Origin: Symbiodinium natans
Lineage: Eukaryota; Sar; Dinophyceae; Suessiales; Symbiodiniaceae
Direction of reading: 5' to 3'
Assembly (NCBI GenBank): GCA_905221605.1
Contig: CAJNDS010002629.1
Span: 62,001-126,000 of the forward strand
Length of the DNA: 64,000 nt
In this document: positions 12,901-25,200 of the stretch, in pieces
How positions within the stretch are numbered: position 1 is the first letter of the stretch
Layout: the number at the start of each line of letters is the position of its first letter
Position numbers and translations under genes: made by a program
Notes under the pieces: generated by a model
The model's input: only the letters and a program-made list of their open reading frames with translations
The model's database searches: none
Told to the model about the DNA's origin: nothing

Positions 12901-13211
12901 GACCTTGGAGCCTTGGATGCACGGAGCAGCGGCAGTGCAACTGCTGGCGACAGCTGCAACCTCGGCGATTGTTTTCTAGTCAATGGTCGGGTGGATCATT
13001 GCGCGGCTCATGATCCATTTGGTGCCTGTAGTACTTGGGCAGGTAACCGGCAACCTTCAGCATTGTCACGTCATCTTTGATCTGTAGTATACCCATCCCT
13101 CCCCAAAAATTTACATCTATATACATATACATATATAGAGAGAGAGAGAAGAACAAACAAACAAAGGACAAATGTTAGCTCCGACAGGAAAGGTCACAAG
13201 TCAATTACCTC
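9905..13211. other. Mostly non-coding stretch between the RKKL gene and CFAP57
   Basis: Possible further exons of the upstream gene are weak: PEAQVQQVPPARTM near 10085, and a frame reading PLFWGALEEFCGAFAVQKPE near 10580-10650. A TA/GA microsatellite lies at 13112-13149. No domain is recognised in the rest. Confidence 0.4.
11120..11211 (+). CDS. Possible exon, unidentified
   Basis: The frame PIPHVFDDSRKKIAQAVLV continues to FRLETMDG and stops at ATGGACG|GTGAGC, a good GT donor. A candidate acceptor lies inside it (CTCGAG|GAAGAAG, 11157-11158). I do not recognise the protein. It could be a terminal exon of the RKKL gene or a chance open stretch. Confidence 0.25.
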
Positions 13212-13297
13212 CTCAAGCGAGAAAGCTCTGCACCCTTCGTGATGCCGAGGAGCTTCAGCACGTCTTTGGCTCTCTGTGCGGCTCCTCTCTGAGAGAG
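13212..13297 (+). CDS. CFAP57: CFAP57 N-terminal exon
   Basis: The frame reads RDAEELQHVFGSLCGSSLRE and closes at GAG|GCC (GC donor). Its phase-0 end joins the next exon (AAVFADGAGQQ). The HVFG motif matches the first strand of CFAP57 proteins. No in-frame initiator Met is visible, so translation probably starts in an earlier exon; the 5' limit is uncertain. Confidence 0.55.
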
Positions 13298-16200
13298 GCC
13301 ACGCTCCCAGCTCTGTGAACTAGTCCTTGCTTGCACATGAACTGTAGCCCTTTCGTGCAAACCTGAGAGCCCGAAGCCCAAGTGCTTGCCTATCGGAACC
13401 ACAAGGGGAGTTTTGGGCTCTATAGCCTGAATGTGGGGTGTGCAAGTGGAAGATGTCATGATCCACCCCAGCAAGAACAGGACATGCGCCGAGGAAGATC
13501 CTGTAGATTCGAGTGTGCTTTGGAGTCGAGGCAGCCGTCTTTGCAGATGGCGCCGGTCAGCAGATAGCCTTTGCTGTGGGACGGCAGCTGGCAATACGAC
13601 ATGTGACTCACCGAACCAATAGCCATGAACCCGGCTTTAGGTCCTGTTCCTTCTAGGTGGCTCTGATTTCATTCTAAACAGACACGTAGTTCAGCTGCCT
13701 TTGCCCGACATCTCTGAACAGCTACCATCTAAGCACCGACAGCTTGGGGCACAAGTCAGTAAGCGAGGTGCATCGAGGTGCCCTTCAAAACAGGTGTCAA
13801 ATTGGCAAATGGCCCATGGTTTCGCAGCCGAGGTTGAAAACAACGAGACCAGCTTCCTTGGGACCGGCGCAAGGCCCCTCGCCTCAAAGTAAAAAAGCGA
13901 CTGCAAAGTTTTCAAAGTTGTTGGCGTATCTCCGATCCCATCCAGGGTGCTTGGAGCAACCATTTGCCTCCTTTGAGTTCTGTATTGTTTTCAGAGCCTC
14001 AGGATAGACATGATCACGGCCTGTGCGGTGTCAACTGATCGAAGCCTGATGGTGGTGGCAGAGAAGTGCAGCAACGAAGCAAGGCGGGCGCGTTAGCGGG
14101 CATATAGTCTGGAACATGTTGCAATAGGTCCCCTCGGCAGTCTGATACGCTTTGGCAAGCCACATGGATTTGGGCATTAGCCTTTATCGGCTTCGAGCTG
14201 TCAAACAGCTGGTTTGGGGGTCGTGCTGTTGCTCACTGCAGGCTCACGAGCAGTATACTCGCATGGAAATATTTTGTATCACATATATTCACATTGAGCC
14301 TGGAAAGATGGGGTGTCAGGGACCTTGAGGGTGCGCGCACTGCATTTGCAAGGCGCAGTGCCAGATTGGGTTCAGGGCTTCACGGCTTTGTATTCAGAGC
14401 TTTGACATGAATACCCTAACCCGCTAAATGCTCTAAGTAAGCAGCATGGGAGGGTGTTCGCAAGGACCGCGGGTCCAAATTAGTCAGGTCTTGGAAGGTT
14501 TGGGGTTTACTAAGGCTAGGGCTGGGCAATATGGGCAGCAGTCGAGTCTTTTGTGCAAAGCAGAGGCTCGAGTTTTATATGCTAGCACCAGTCATCATGA
14601 GCTGCCGACGCTCAGGATATCGATCTATGACCTCAAGTCAGGCAGTACCAGTCCAATGATACTTCGCCATTGATGAAGCACAAATTTGAAGTGTCTTTAC
14701 AAACCATCGACAAGTCTGAAACCCTCATGTGCCAGGTACGAAAAGGAGAAGACTTGTGCAGGTGGGCTAGGGCTAGGGTTTAAAGGCATAACGTGCACTG
14801 TCCTCCTAGGTTCGTCGCCACAGCGGCTTGTAGAGGGCAGGGTCTGGAATTCAGACGCGCGCATGCTGCACTATAGAAGCCTTGAACTCTGCACGTCATT
14901 CCCTGTGTTACTACCTGCCCAACCGAGGAAAACGATGAAGCCCCTAAGTGGCGCGCTGGGTAGCACCCGCTTCGTACCCTCGGCGTGATTTTTCCGCTTA
15001 TGTCTCTGCTTCAGCTATGCTGGGATATACTCGGGCATAGGCAGACAACAACGAAAGTCTTTCTGTGCCGCAGCATCAAACCAAATTACAGGTTTGAGGG
15101 GTGGTGTGTCAACCAGGCAAAGAGAAGATTGTGCTCTTCCTGAGGTGGGCGTGGGATTCTCTCCGGTGCCACAGGAGCCATGGTTGAGAGAAAACTTAGG
15201 GGCTTTGAGGCCTCATCGTTTTCAAGGCAGTGATGCGCTAAAGTTTCTACTCCCATACTCCCAATATAGCCCGTAGGCTGCATGGGAGGCATGCAGACGG
15301 TGCACGCTTTCTTTCGGGGCCAGGTTTTTAGGGGTTTCGTCCAAAGATGCCGGGGCTTCGAAGGAAGGTGGCACGCCTCGCTACCTTTGCGCTGTGACTG
15401 CCGGCTCAGAGGCCACACTGGTGCTGATGAACTGGGAGTCGGAGAAGATCTTGGCCAAGTGCAAGCTTCCTGGGAATGTAGACCGTTTGGCCTTTCCCTT
15501 CCAGCACGACCGCACCGATGTTACCGTGTCTGGCCCACACATGCTCCGGCTCTTGCAGATTCGGCATGCCAAAGGCGAGGTGACCTTGAAGTTGATGCCA
15601 GCCTTCTCGAACCTCGCGGAGAAGGCGCAGAAGATCTTGGACCACACATGGCTCGAGGCCGGTCGAAACCTTCTCGGCCTGTGCGTTCAGGAAGGTGCTG
15701 TCCACATACTCAGCGCTGACGAGCTGATCGTTTTGCGGACGATTGACAGTGCCTTTGGCCCAGAGGGCGACCTCGAAGATGTGCTTCCCGTTTGTAAGCC
15801 GCTTGCTCAGCAACGTTTTGTTTTTTTGGTTTTTCTTCAAACTTGGCTTCTACCCGCGATCCATGAAAATGGCAGCGGGCCCTTTCGGGTCTTACCGACC
15901 GTTTTAGACCAAGGGATGCCTTCTCGACCCCAAAATGGCCCCGACGAATGAGGCATCCGCTCTTTCACACAGGGCTTTCTCCTGGGGGGCTCCTACGGAT
16001 ACTTGGCCGTCTGGGAGGAATCGGATGATGGTGCCTTCACCAGCGCAGCTTGTCACGGGTATGCAGGGGTGGTTGTGCTTGAGATTTCCGGTTGGTGTGA
16101 GAGATGCGTGGAGGGGCGTCGGGGCATGTAGGTTGTTCTGTGCGTGACAGCAGAAGATCTTCTCATACTCAGACTAGCTGCTCAGGGGTCTTAAAATACG

Positions 16201-19200
16201 TTAGAGGTCATAGACTTCGACCGTATTTCGGAGCTTCCAGGCTGCATCCTCAGGTCGATAGGTCCGAGGACTCGGATGGGGCCCGACGTACACCGGAGAA
16301 TGAGTACAAGTTGCTGGGCATCGAGTGGCTCTTCGAGCCTTTGGTTTTTCCAATTTTGTTTTTTTCTTTCCGGTGCCGTTTCGCAACTTTGGGGCCCCGG
16401 CCAGCTGCCAATGGCCTCCACCCGCGCTCAAACTAGATGTGGAATGTGAAGGCGTTTCTGCATAAGCCGAGCAGTGCTGCACCCACAGGAGCAGGAAATG
16501 AAATGAAGCAACAGAACCTTTGGCCTCCGCTTGCAAGCCCCTCACTGAAAAAGTCCAGACTTGAAACCCCCCAAATCAGACTCTCTAGAAGCGCATGCCA
16601 CATGCGGGTGAACCGATTCCATGAGGTTGGCTGTGGCACTCAAAGTCCGACCGGACACGGACTCCGTGTGCTCTATCGACCCTTTAGCTGAGATTCATGT
16701 CAGGGGACTTGTGGGGAGCTTCGGGCCTTGACTGACGTGTGGCCGTGTGGCTTCCGGCACTCGGAGACACTCCATACTGCTAAAAGCATGTTCAAGCGTT
16801 GTCCAAGTCGTTGGCAGTTCCGCATCTGCAATCTATGTCCGAATACGACCAGGCGCTGCGATCGATTCACCCGACAGGGTAGTCAAGCACAACAAAGTTT
16901 CAAAAGCCGTGAGCCATAAGCCGTAGGCAAGCCGAAAGCTGCTAAGCCTGCTCAGAAAAGCACTCCGCACACACCTTGTCAGGATGTCACACCCAGCGAG
17001 GAGCACCTCCTCCTTGGCTTCGGCGATGCTGCCGCTTGGTGGCGGGGTGTGTCGTGGGGGGCGGGGGAGGGGGGGGGGGGGGGCGGGGGGCGGAAGGGCT
17101 CCAGTAGTTCTGCTGGATCTAGTGAGTCTAGTGGTGGATTTGCGTTATGGGGAGTCGCCCCGGCCTGCCAAGACAAACATAATTTGTGAGTGAAAGCTCG
17201 TCGTGCCATGGCGAAAGGCCTGGCTTGTCCCAACCGTGGTGAAAGGTCACGTGGTTTGTCCTAAACTTGTCTAGAATGCGGCTTGCGGCGTGAGTTAACA
17301 ATCTCAAAGCTCTGGCGTAGTTGCTGAGACGATGGGTGCGAGGTGCAACATCAGAAATGTGCAATGGTTTCATGGTTCCCTCAGCCGGTGCGATTCCAAG
17401 GCCATGGGTATTGTACCTATGGCTTCGATCTATGGCACCGAAGACGAACAGGCGGGACACCGTGGTTAGCTGCCAGAAGCCGCTTCAGAACTGTTGAGTC
17501 GCTGGGGGATCATCTTGGGCCTTTGGGGTGCAACTTGTGCGTCGTCTTGGAGTCCGCCGGGTGCTTTTGGAATGCTGTTAAAGGTGTCCGTCGCGCTGTT
17601 CAGGGTACGGTTTGAGGCCTTGGGCTTTCGCTTCAGTCTTGACGCAGCAGTGGCCTGTCTCTGAGACATGCCATCAAACCGTCTTCCCGTATGCCCGTGG
17701 GGCCACCACAAGCAAGAGCCAAAGCCTTGTTTCGCCTTGGCAGGTCCCCATCAACATCAGTGGGAACCATTCGGCTGCCATCACTGCCATGGAACCTCAA
17801 CTTGATCTCGGCTTAACCTTGCCAACTAATGATTCGCAAAGTCATTCTACCACCGAAGCTCGCAAGCTTGTGGCCTCATCATGGGGTGGTTGCAGGAACT
17901 CGCTGTCAATTGGCACACTATTCCAACCCCACTTTTTCTGGGTTTGGCGAAAGACAAGCAGCCTGAGACACATTTTGATGAATCAGACCCCTTGTCAAGG
18001 CAAACTTGTTCGGAAAAGGTGGAGCGAACCGTGTGTGGGAGGGCACGCGGCACGAGCTTACCTGAAATGTCTTCAAGCGCCGAGAAGGTGATCCCCCAAG
18101 CACTTACAGATAACCCTTGGGGGTTCGGGACCACACTGAAGCCCCTGTAGCCCCGCCAACTCAGCCAAGGACATGGCTGTGCATCGATCACTTGTGGTGC
18201 CTCGGTGAGATGGGGGGCATAGGGTATTTTGGGGTAGTCTCCGTGATGTGCCTTGTCCCAAGCCTCAGAGTCCCTTCGCCCTAAGGTCACGATTTGCAAG
18301 GGCGACAGCAGCATGCGCATTTGGAACTGGGCTGCACGGCCTCTTGGCGTTGCATTGCCTGCAAACTTGAGTTCGAGCCTTCAGATGCCTGACAAGTGTG
18401 TACCTTAGGGCCCAGATGCCGCTTTGGAGATTGGATGGTTGTTTGCACCAGTAACTCTCAAAGCTCAGGACTTGCGAGATCCGATCCACATTTGGAGGGG
18501 ACCCGCCGATTGCTGTGGCTGTGCATCCGCCTCTTCGTCCTATATTAGGAGTGTTGAGAGCTAAGCAGCTGAAATCCCATTTCGGCTTCTTGGGGATAAC
18601 CTGTCAGGCTCAATTGACGCGTCACCCACAACAAACCCAGGAAATCAAGTCCGGGAGGCCCGTTGCAGCAGGGCTTCGTAGGAACATCTGCGGCCTAAAG
18701 CTTGCAGTGGCGTGTCACGTTCAGACACGTTCAGACAGAAATGCATCTTGCACCAATCCCTGAACCATCTCGTGTACCGCAAGATTGCAGCTGGTCAGGC
18801 CAACTTGGGAAACGCATCAGCCTAGTTTATTAGTAACGGCCTTGGCCGGCCGTGGAACCCACATCTGCGACAGAACAAGCTCTGAGAAACATACCCACTT
18901 TAGTTTTTTAAGCCGGGTAACCGCCGCGGACATTTTGGCATTGGTCCGCAGTGACGGCAGGCATATGGACTTGTCCGGAAGCATTTCAATTCCAAGACTC
19001 AGAATCCCTGGCCTTGTCCAAGACATTCGACCCCCCATCCAGGTTTGGATATTATCTGGCTTTGGGCTTTGCGGAGAAGCTGCGCTTTTACCACATCCTT
19101 GTCAAGGCAGTGTCGGGTAGTAACTAGGATGTGCTTGAATGACGGTTTCAACATATGACTGCCTGCAGCTTAGGGCGATGGTGCCCCAGGGAGCCATCCC

Positions 19201-22200
19201 ATGCTGAACCCAGCAAAGCAAGTTTGAAAGACCCCTCAGACAGCAACGAGCATGTCAGAACTCGTAGTTTGGCATTTTTTTGGGTACGGCCCATGCAGTA
19301 GACAGGACATCAAGCTCCACAAGGAAATCAACCTTCGGGGCATTGGACTTCTGAAGTTCTCTCATGGTGGACACCTGCTGGCGGTCACGCAAGGCTGGTG
19401 TTAGCGTTGAGAGTCGGTGAGCCCCTCAGCCCAAACCCTCAGGTCTGCATTTGACAAACAAAGGCCGATGGCCAAGACTTGAATCGCCAGCGCCTGCAAT
19501 CTTGAAGATTAAGTCCCGCTCATGCCTCGACGAGGCAAATCGATCTACCTATACTCTGTCCGAACGCTGGAAAAGATCACGACGCTGCAAGGCCTGAACT
19601 CTACTTGCTGCGAGATACTTGAATGTCAGGTACGAGGTCGCGTTAAGTAAGTCGGATTTCGGAGGATGGCATTTCATTCGCATACGCTCTGGCCAGCGCT
19701 ATCCAGCTAAATTCTAGATGTTCTAGATCTGGCCTGTTCCACACGCCCGTCAAGCAAGCTCTTGCAAGCCTGAGGCCACAGCAAAGAGATCACATGCCTC
19801 AGTTTCGACCCTGAGGAGCTCAAAGATGTGGGGGGCTTCAGGGTGAGGCATGGGCTTACGACATCTTACGATGTGGACGGTTGTCTGAGAATCTGAGAAG
19901 GCTTCATGGCTTCAGGCATCGTAGATGCAAATGTGGTGCTCGTGGTCGACACGTGATCGGAAGCAGGACCATGCGCTGTGGAGCGTCTCCCAGGATGGGC
20001 GGCTGATACAGCGCCTTGGGATTAGACTTGGGTTAGTGTTTGGAGCACTGGAGGTGAGGTCTTCAGGAAGTCTACAGTGCCTACAGTCTAAGGGCGAGTC
20101 TAGGGAGTCTAAGGAGTCTAAGGCTCAGGATGCGTGATTTTGTGTCAGCTAAGATTGCTGGAATCTGTGGGAGCTGTAGCGTGTTGCTGCATTGCCTAGC
20201 AAGGTCAGGGGTCTGCAGTGTGTGACTCCAACAGTTTCGCAGTGCCAAGAGCGGCAGAATTCCCAAAGCGATGGCCCTTTTTGAAGAGCTGATGCGCGTC
20301 TTCCGGAGACGGACGAACATCTGAGCCACAGACTCGCCAGAATAAGACATCATGGCTATGTAGTGGGAGCTCCGTGTTGCTCTCACATGGGGCCTCACAT
20401 GGCACACTCAAACTTCAATCGCGTCTTTAGTCCTCGAGAGTTGGAATCCTCCTTGTGGCGAGGGAGTGGTCGAAATTTTGCTGTGTGCAAAGAAGAGGAC
20501 CCGCACCACATCGCCAGATCAATTTTCCATTGATGGTGCAGGGCGGTAGGCTTGGGCTGCCATGGGCATTGACGTAAAAACCACAACCCTGGGTTCCGTG
20601 ATGAAGGTGGAATCTCGCTACCTTCCGCATCGAGTGCGATCACTACGAGACTGGAACTGAACGCCTAGCCGTGAGCGCGATTTCCCCGGACCAGGCAGAA
20701 GATGTAGACATGGGCGTTTGTGAAGTCAGCTTGGTCGGTTTGGCACCCTGAACAAATTTAAGCCCAGAACTATGCGCTTAACCCTGAATTGGACTTCATT
20801 GATCGTCTGGAAGACGGCGTGTGTGCAATGGGCTTCTGAGGCACCGCGGCCCCAAAAGTACATACCCAAGCTGTGCTTATCGCTTTTAAATACATATCTG
20901 TCAGCGCTAAGTATGCCAGCTTTTGAAATTGGGGCATTCGCTTTTCATCCGCTTCTGCGGTGCAGGCCACCTGCAGCGTCTTCAGGAATGGAAAGCAGCT
21001 GCTCCAAAGGCATCTCGGGCCCGAACGTTCGCCCCGCCTTAATGAATACGCAGTATACATGTTCTACATCCTACTTCCATACTTCTGTTGAACTTAGCCG
21101 AGCGTGAAGCCCTGAACTGAAACCCCTACCGGCGAATTATTCATTTAGCCCGCTGCCCGGAAGATTCCTGATCCAGCCCATCAGACGCAGGCTGACACTC
21201 TGCAGGGTAAACCATATCGCAAGTCTGTGGGGCGAGGCTTGCAGATGCGCCACCCAAGGTTCTCCCAAAGTTCGTTGGAGTACGAAGTTGAGCTGGAGTC
21301 CAACGTGAAAGTCTCATGGAGCTAAGATGTGGGACTGATTGAAGCCTTGGTTTCGGTGTTGCGTTTTCGCTTTTTCGCTTGGCGCGGCTGGGCAGCTGTC
21401 TGGAGGTGCACGTTCGCACTCTGGAGGGGTTTGAACTACAATGGGTGTAGGGTTTAGGGTAGTATCCTGTCCTGGCAGTTGTCCGCAGTCCAGTTGCAAA
21501 GGGTTTAGGGTTTAGAGAAACCGCTGACTTCAGGAGTCTGGGTTCAAAAACAGGGAGGTTTCTCTTTTCAATTCTAGGCTCCAACAGCTGGGACTTTGGT
21601 ACACAAGGTCGTCACGCTTTATCACCACCACGGCAACTCGTTTTTCCTCACCGGCACGGCCAAAGGGGGCCTGCAGGTCTACACCTCGCTGCCCTACCAG
21701 GCTGAAAGACCCTTTTAACACGATTGAGTTGTAGAGTTTAGAGCGGCTGACTGGTGAGGATTGGGGCTGCTGTTCGGGGCTGCTGTTCCATTGTGCATGC
21801 GCAGCGGCAGTGCAGCGGCACTCTTCATCACGAACTCCTGAGCAAAGTCCCTTCAGTGGAAACCTGCAGAGCATCACGGGGAAGGGGTCCATTTAGTCAC
21901 AGACACAGCTTATCTCATTGGTAGCGACGATCAGCGATTTCGGCCGGCTTCTTCCAGCCCCATCAGCTACACCATGCTATACCTCGGGCCCAGAACCTTC
22001 TACTGCAAGTATGTGCGATACATGAGAGGGAAGTGAGGTGAACCAATCGTTCATACAAAGCAGAAACCTGCCCCAAGTGTCAGGGCACGCCGAAATTTCT
22101 CGAGCTTGCGCTCCACGGCATGGCGTGTACGGCCATTTGCATCTCCGTCGACGGGCTCCGCGGCAAAGATCTTCATTACAAGGGCTAAGTGTGGGCAAGA

Positions 22201-25200
22201 GCTTTCAGACTGTAGTACTGTACCCAGCCTGCATCCCCCAGCTAGGCACCTAAATCACAAACAACCCCTGAAGTCCGTAGCCCAGATGCCTAGAGCAGTC
22301 CAGTCCAATTCAGGACACACCTGACACCGGTAAGAGTTCACCTTTGTTTCTTAGGCTCACATGCCACATGCATCCACATCTGCATTGCCCCACCAGACAT
22401 CTCGTATGGACCCGTGCCTGTACCGACATAAAAGAAGCACAGCCATACACTGGCATTAAATCTACGAAATCAATGACTTTAAGGTGAGTGAAAAACCCAA
22501 GCTCCCAAACACCTGAAATCGCAAAACTGCCTGAAATACCTGAATTCTGCAACCCTGACCCCGCAGAAGCGGAACCCTAAAAACCTCTAAGCTTCCCAAA
22601 GCGGGAGAAGGCGGACGTTGGTCAGCGCCGGGGCTGACGGCGTGATCTTTGTGCTGGGAATTTCTGGCCTTTGCAGCCCCGAGGAGATCATTTGCAATGC
22701 CATGGGCGGTTCATCCGGCAACACCACTGTTGGAAGTACAGCTAAATGGTGGCTTCCGAGATTAGGGGTACCTTATTGGGCTAAGCCTACTAGTTGGGGG
22801 TCTATTAAGGGTCCCCTGTTTCTGTAAACCCCTAAACGAACTGATCGATGATTTTCCTCTACGCCTAAGTTTGCTTCGTTTGATATTCTCCCCAATTGCG
22901 CTGCGGCTGCAGCAGATAAGGGTTTGCAAGGTGAAGGATTTTGATCCCCAGCTGTCACGCCTGAGCCATGTTGTCTGTATGGCCACCGCACCACTGGAAA
23001 TTGGATGTTTAAACAAAGCTTTTTTTCATGACGTCTTGCGCAAACTGTATCAGATGTGAAACTATTTCGAAAGTCCATGTTTGATGTCCAAGGGCGTAAT
23101 TCATTTTTTGTCCTGGAACTAAGGGATTAACTAGAATGTGACTGTGAGCCGTTGACGGCACGGCAATCTCTTTGGCAAGCGAAGTGCCGAGATGTGGGGG
23201 ATTTCGTTGGGGTAGTGGGCCCGTCTGCGGCTAGAGACCCCATGCCCAGAAGTGCTTTCAAGTACCACAAAAGACGCCTCAGCTCCCAAATGCCGGAGGA
23301 GCTGAACATGCTGCCTATGGCTTTGTGCTTTGACTTCCCTTAGGAGAGTTTCGAGGTCCAAAATCATAGAGGCTTTGGGCTTCGCGGTTGGGGAGCTAAA
23401 GCTGCAAGTTCGGTTGTGGTTGTGTGGTGCCACTCACGGTTCACACTTCGTTGGGCGCAGAGCAGGTGTCATCACGGTTCCCTAAAGAGCCTCGTAAACC
23501 TCTCCCCAGCTGCTACCCCCGGGCCCAGGCATCAAACCGATAATGATCGCTTTGCACAAGAAGCAGAGGCCTGCGGACAGCCTCTGGACAATTGCTCTTT
23601 GCGTGACTAGCCTGCTGGCGTTCTCAATGTCTCAATGAGTGCGACCCTCACGGCAGCAGATGCAACAACGATATCACCAGGACGATCGTGCAGATAGACT
23701 AATGGAGCAATAGAGCATGTGCAAGAGCTGCAGTTACTGCCGTTTGGGTCCAGTGGTGTAAAGTGCGAGGCAGTCCTGGCCTCGAAGCTTCAAATCCAGA
23801 AGCTGGAGAACAAATGTCAGGCCCTTCCGACTTGAAAAGAGTTGTTGGGCACAAGGTGCATGGCCCCGCCTATGATATGGTTTGTTGCTTGACTGTGCGT
23901 ATCAGACCGAGAACGGCTGCATTCACGCATATTCACGCCCACCGCAGGGCACCAATAACGAGCACATTTCGCAAAGCGCGTTTCTGCAAAGCTCTGGGGA
24001 GAGAAGACAATGCTTGAAGACACTGCTTGCTGCACGTGTAAAGGCAGGCACCTTCAGAAACGGTCCATGGAAATCCCAGTTTGACTCTCATGTTTGCCCC
24101 CACAAAAACCACCGCATCCAACACTATTGGGTGCCAGCCGCAGTCGATGTAGTTCAGAGTCGGCTCCTATGCTCGTTTCTTGTCGATCCGCGGCCAATCT
24201 GCGAAGATAAGTCGTATCCCGCACATCCTAGATGACCAGGCCCGGACATCTGAAACATGTCAGTTCTTGCCTCGTGTTGCCGTCTGTCCATAGAAACATT
24301 GGGGAAAAGCAGTATAGAAATCCAAGGCTTTGATGGCAGAGTTCCGCGAAATCAAGGAGAAGCGAGAGCGAGAGTTTGCCATGCACGAGGAGGCCGAGAT
24401 GTGGGCAGGGTTTCGATGTAAGAGGTCGTGCTATATCACTGAGGTTAGAACTTCATTTTGACATGTGCTGGAAAACACAGTTAGCTCGATTGCAGGGGGG
24501 GGGGGGCCTCCCAATCAAGCTGACGCACAGTTACATTTCGTAGCTTCGACAGCGCTAGCAAAGAGGTGGGTTTAAAAGAAGCCTGGCAATATCTTGCATT
24601 GCTGGACTTGGCTTAAACGGCAGCCCTGTAGAACTTCACAGGCGCCCATGCCGCTTTAAAGAACTCCCGTATGAATCTCTAGCATCTCTAGAAGCGCGCT
24701 TTGGCAGTTCACACTGTTCACACATCCTCAATGAGTCAACTGGGTACCCTCAGGAATGCGCAGCGCAGGTAGCGCAGGCCCGGGGAAGAGTTGAATCCAA
24801 GGATCGGGTTCAAGGAGGGGGGTGTGGGTGTAGGCTTCAGTTCTATCCGGTCTTCAAGAATCTAGTCCACCTCGACGCAACGTCACGAGGTTCTAGTTTG
24901 GATCGCCTTGGCAACGATACGGTTTTTGGAACCTGTCCGAACTGGCAATTGCAGAGCCCTGGTCGAAGGAGCTCTGCTGGCTTCCATCTCGAAAGACCAT
25001 TTTCCATCCCCACTAACATCTGACTTTGCACCATTCGTGGAATTGCCCCCCAATTTTACTTAGAGTAGTGTGACAATGCTGAGGGCGGCTCGTGGACATC
25101 ATAAATAAATAGGCCGCTAGGATTTTGCGCTGTGCACCTTTGCGTGCGTTGTGGAACAGGAACTTGCTGACTCGATCAAGCCATGCACCCTGCAACGAGA

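Noticed and set aside
15210-15270. Possible CFAP57 exon SDALKFLLPYSQ
   Set aside because: Resembles the family S-x-D-x-K-x-L-L strand, but neither boundary nor phase could be made to join its neighbours.
20640-20720. Possible CFAP57 exon ERLAVSAISPDQAED
   Set aside because: The position fits the WD order but no phase-matched acceptor and donor were found, so it is left out of the feature list.
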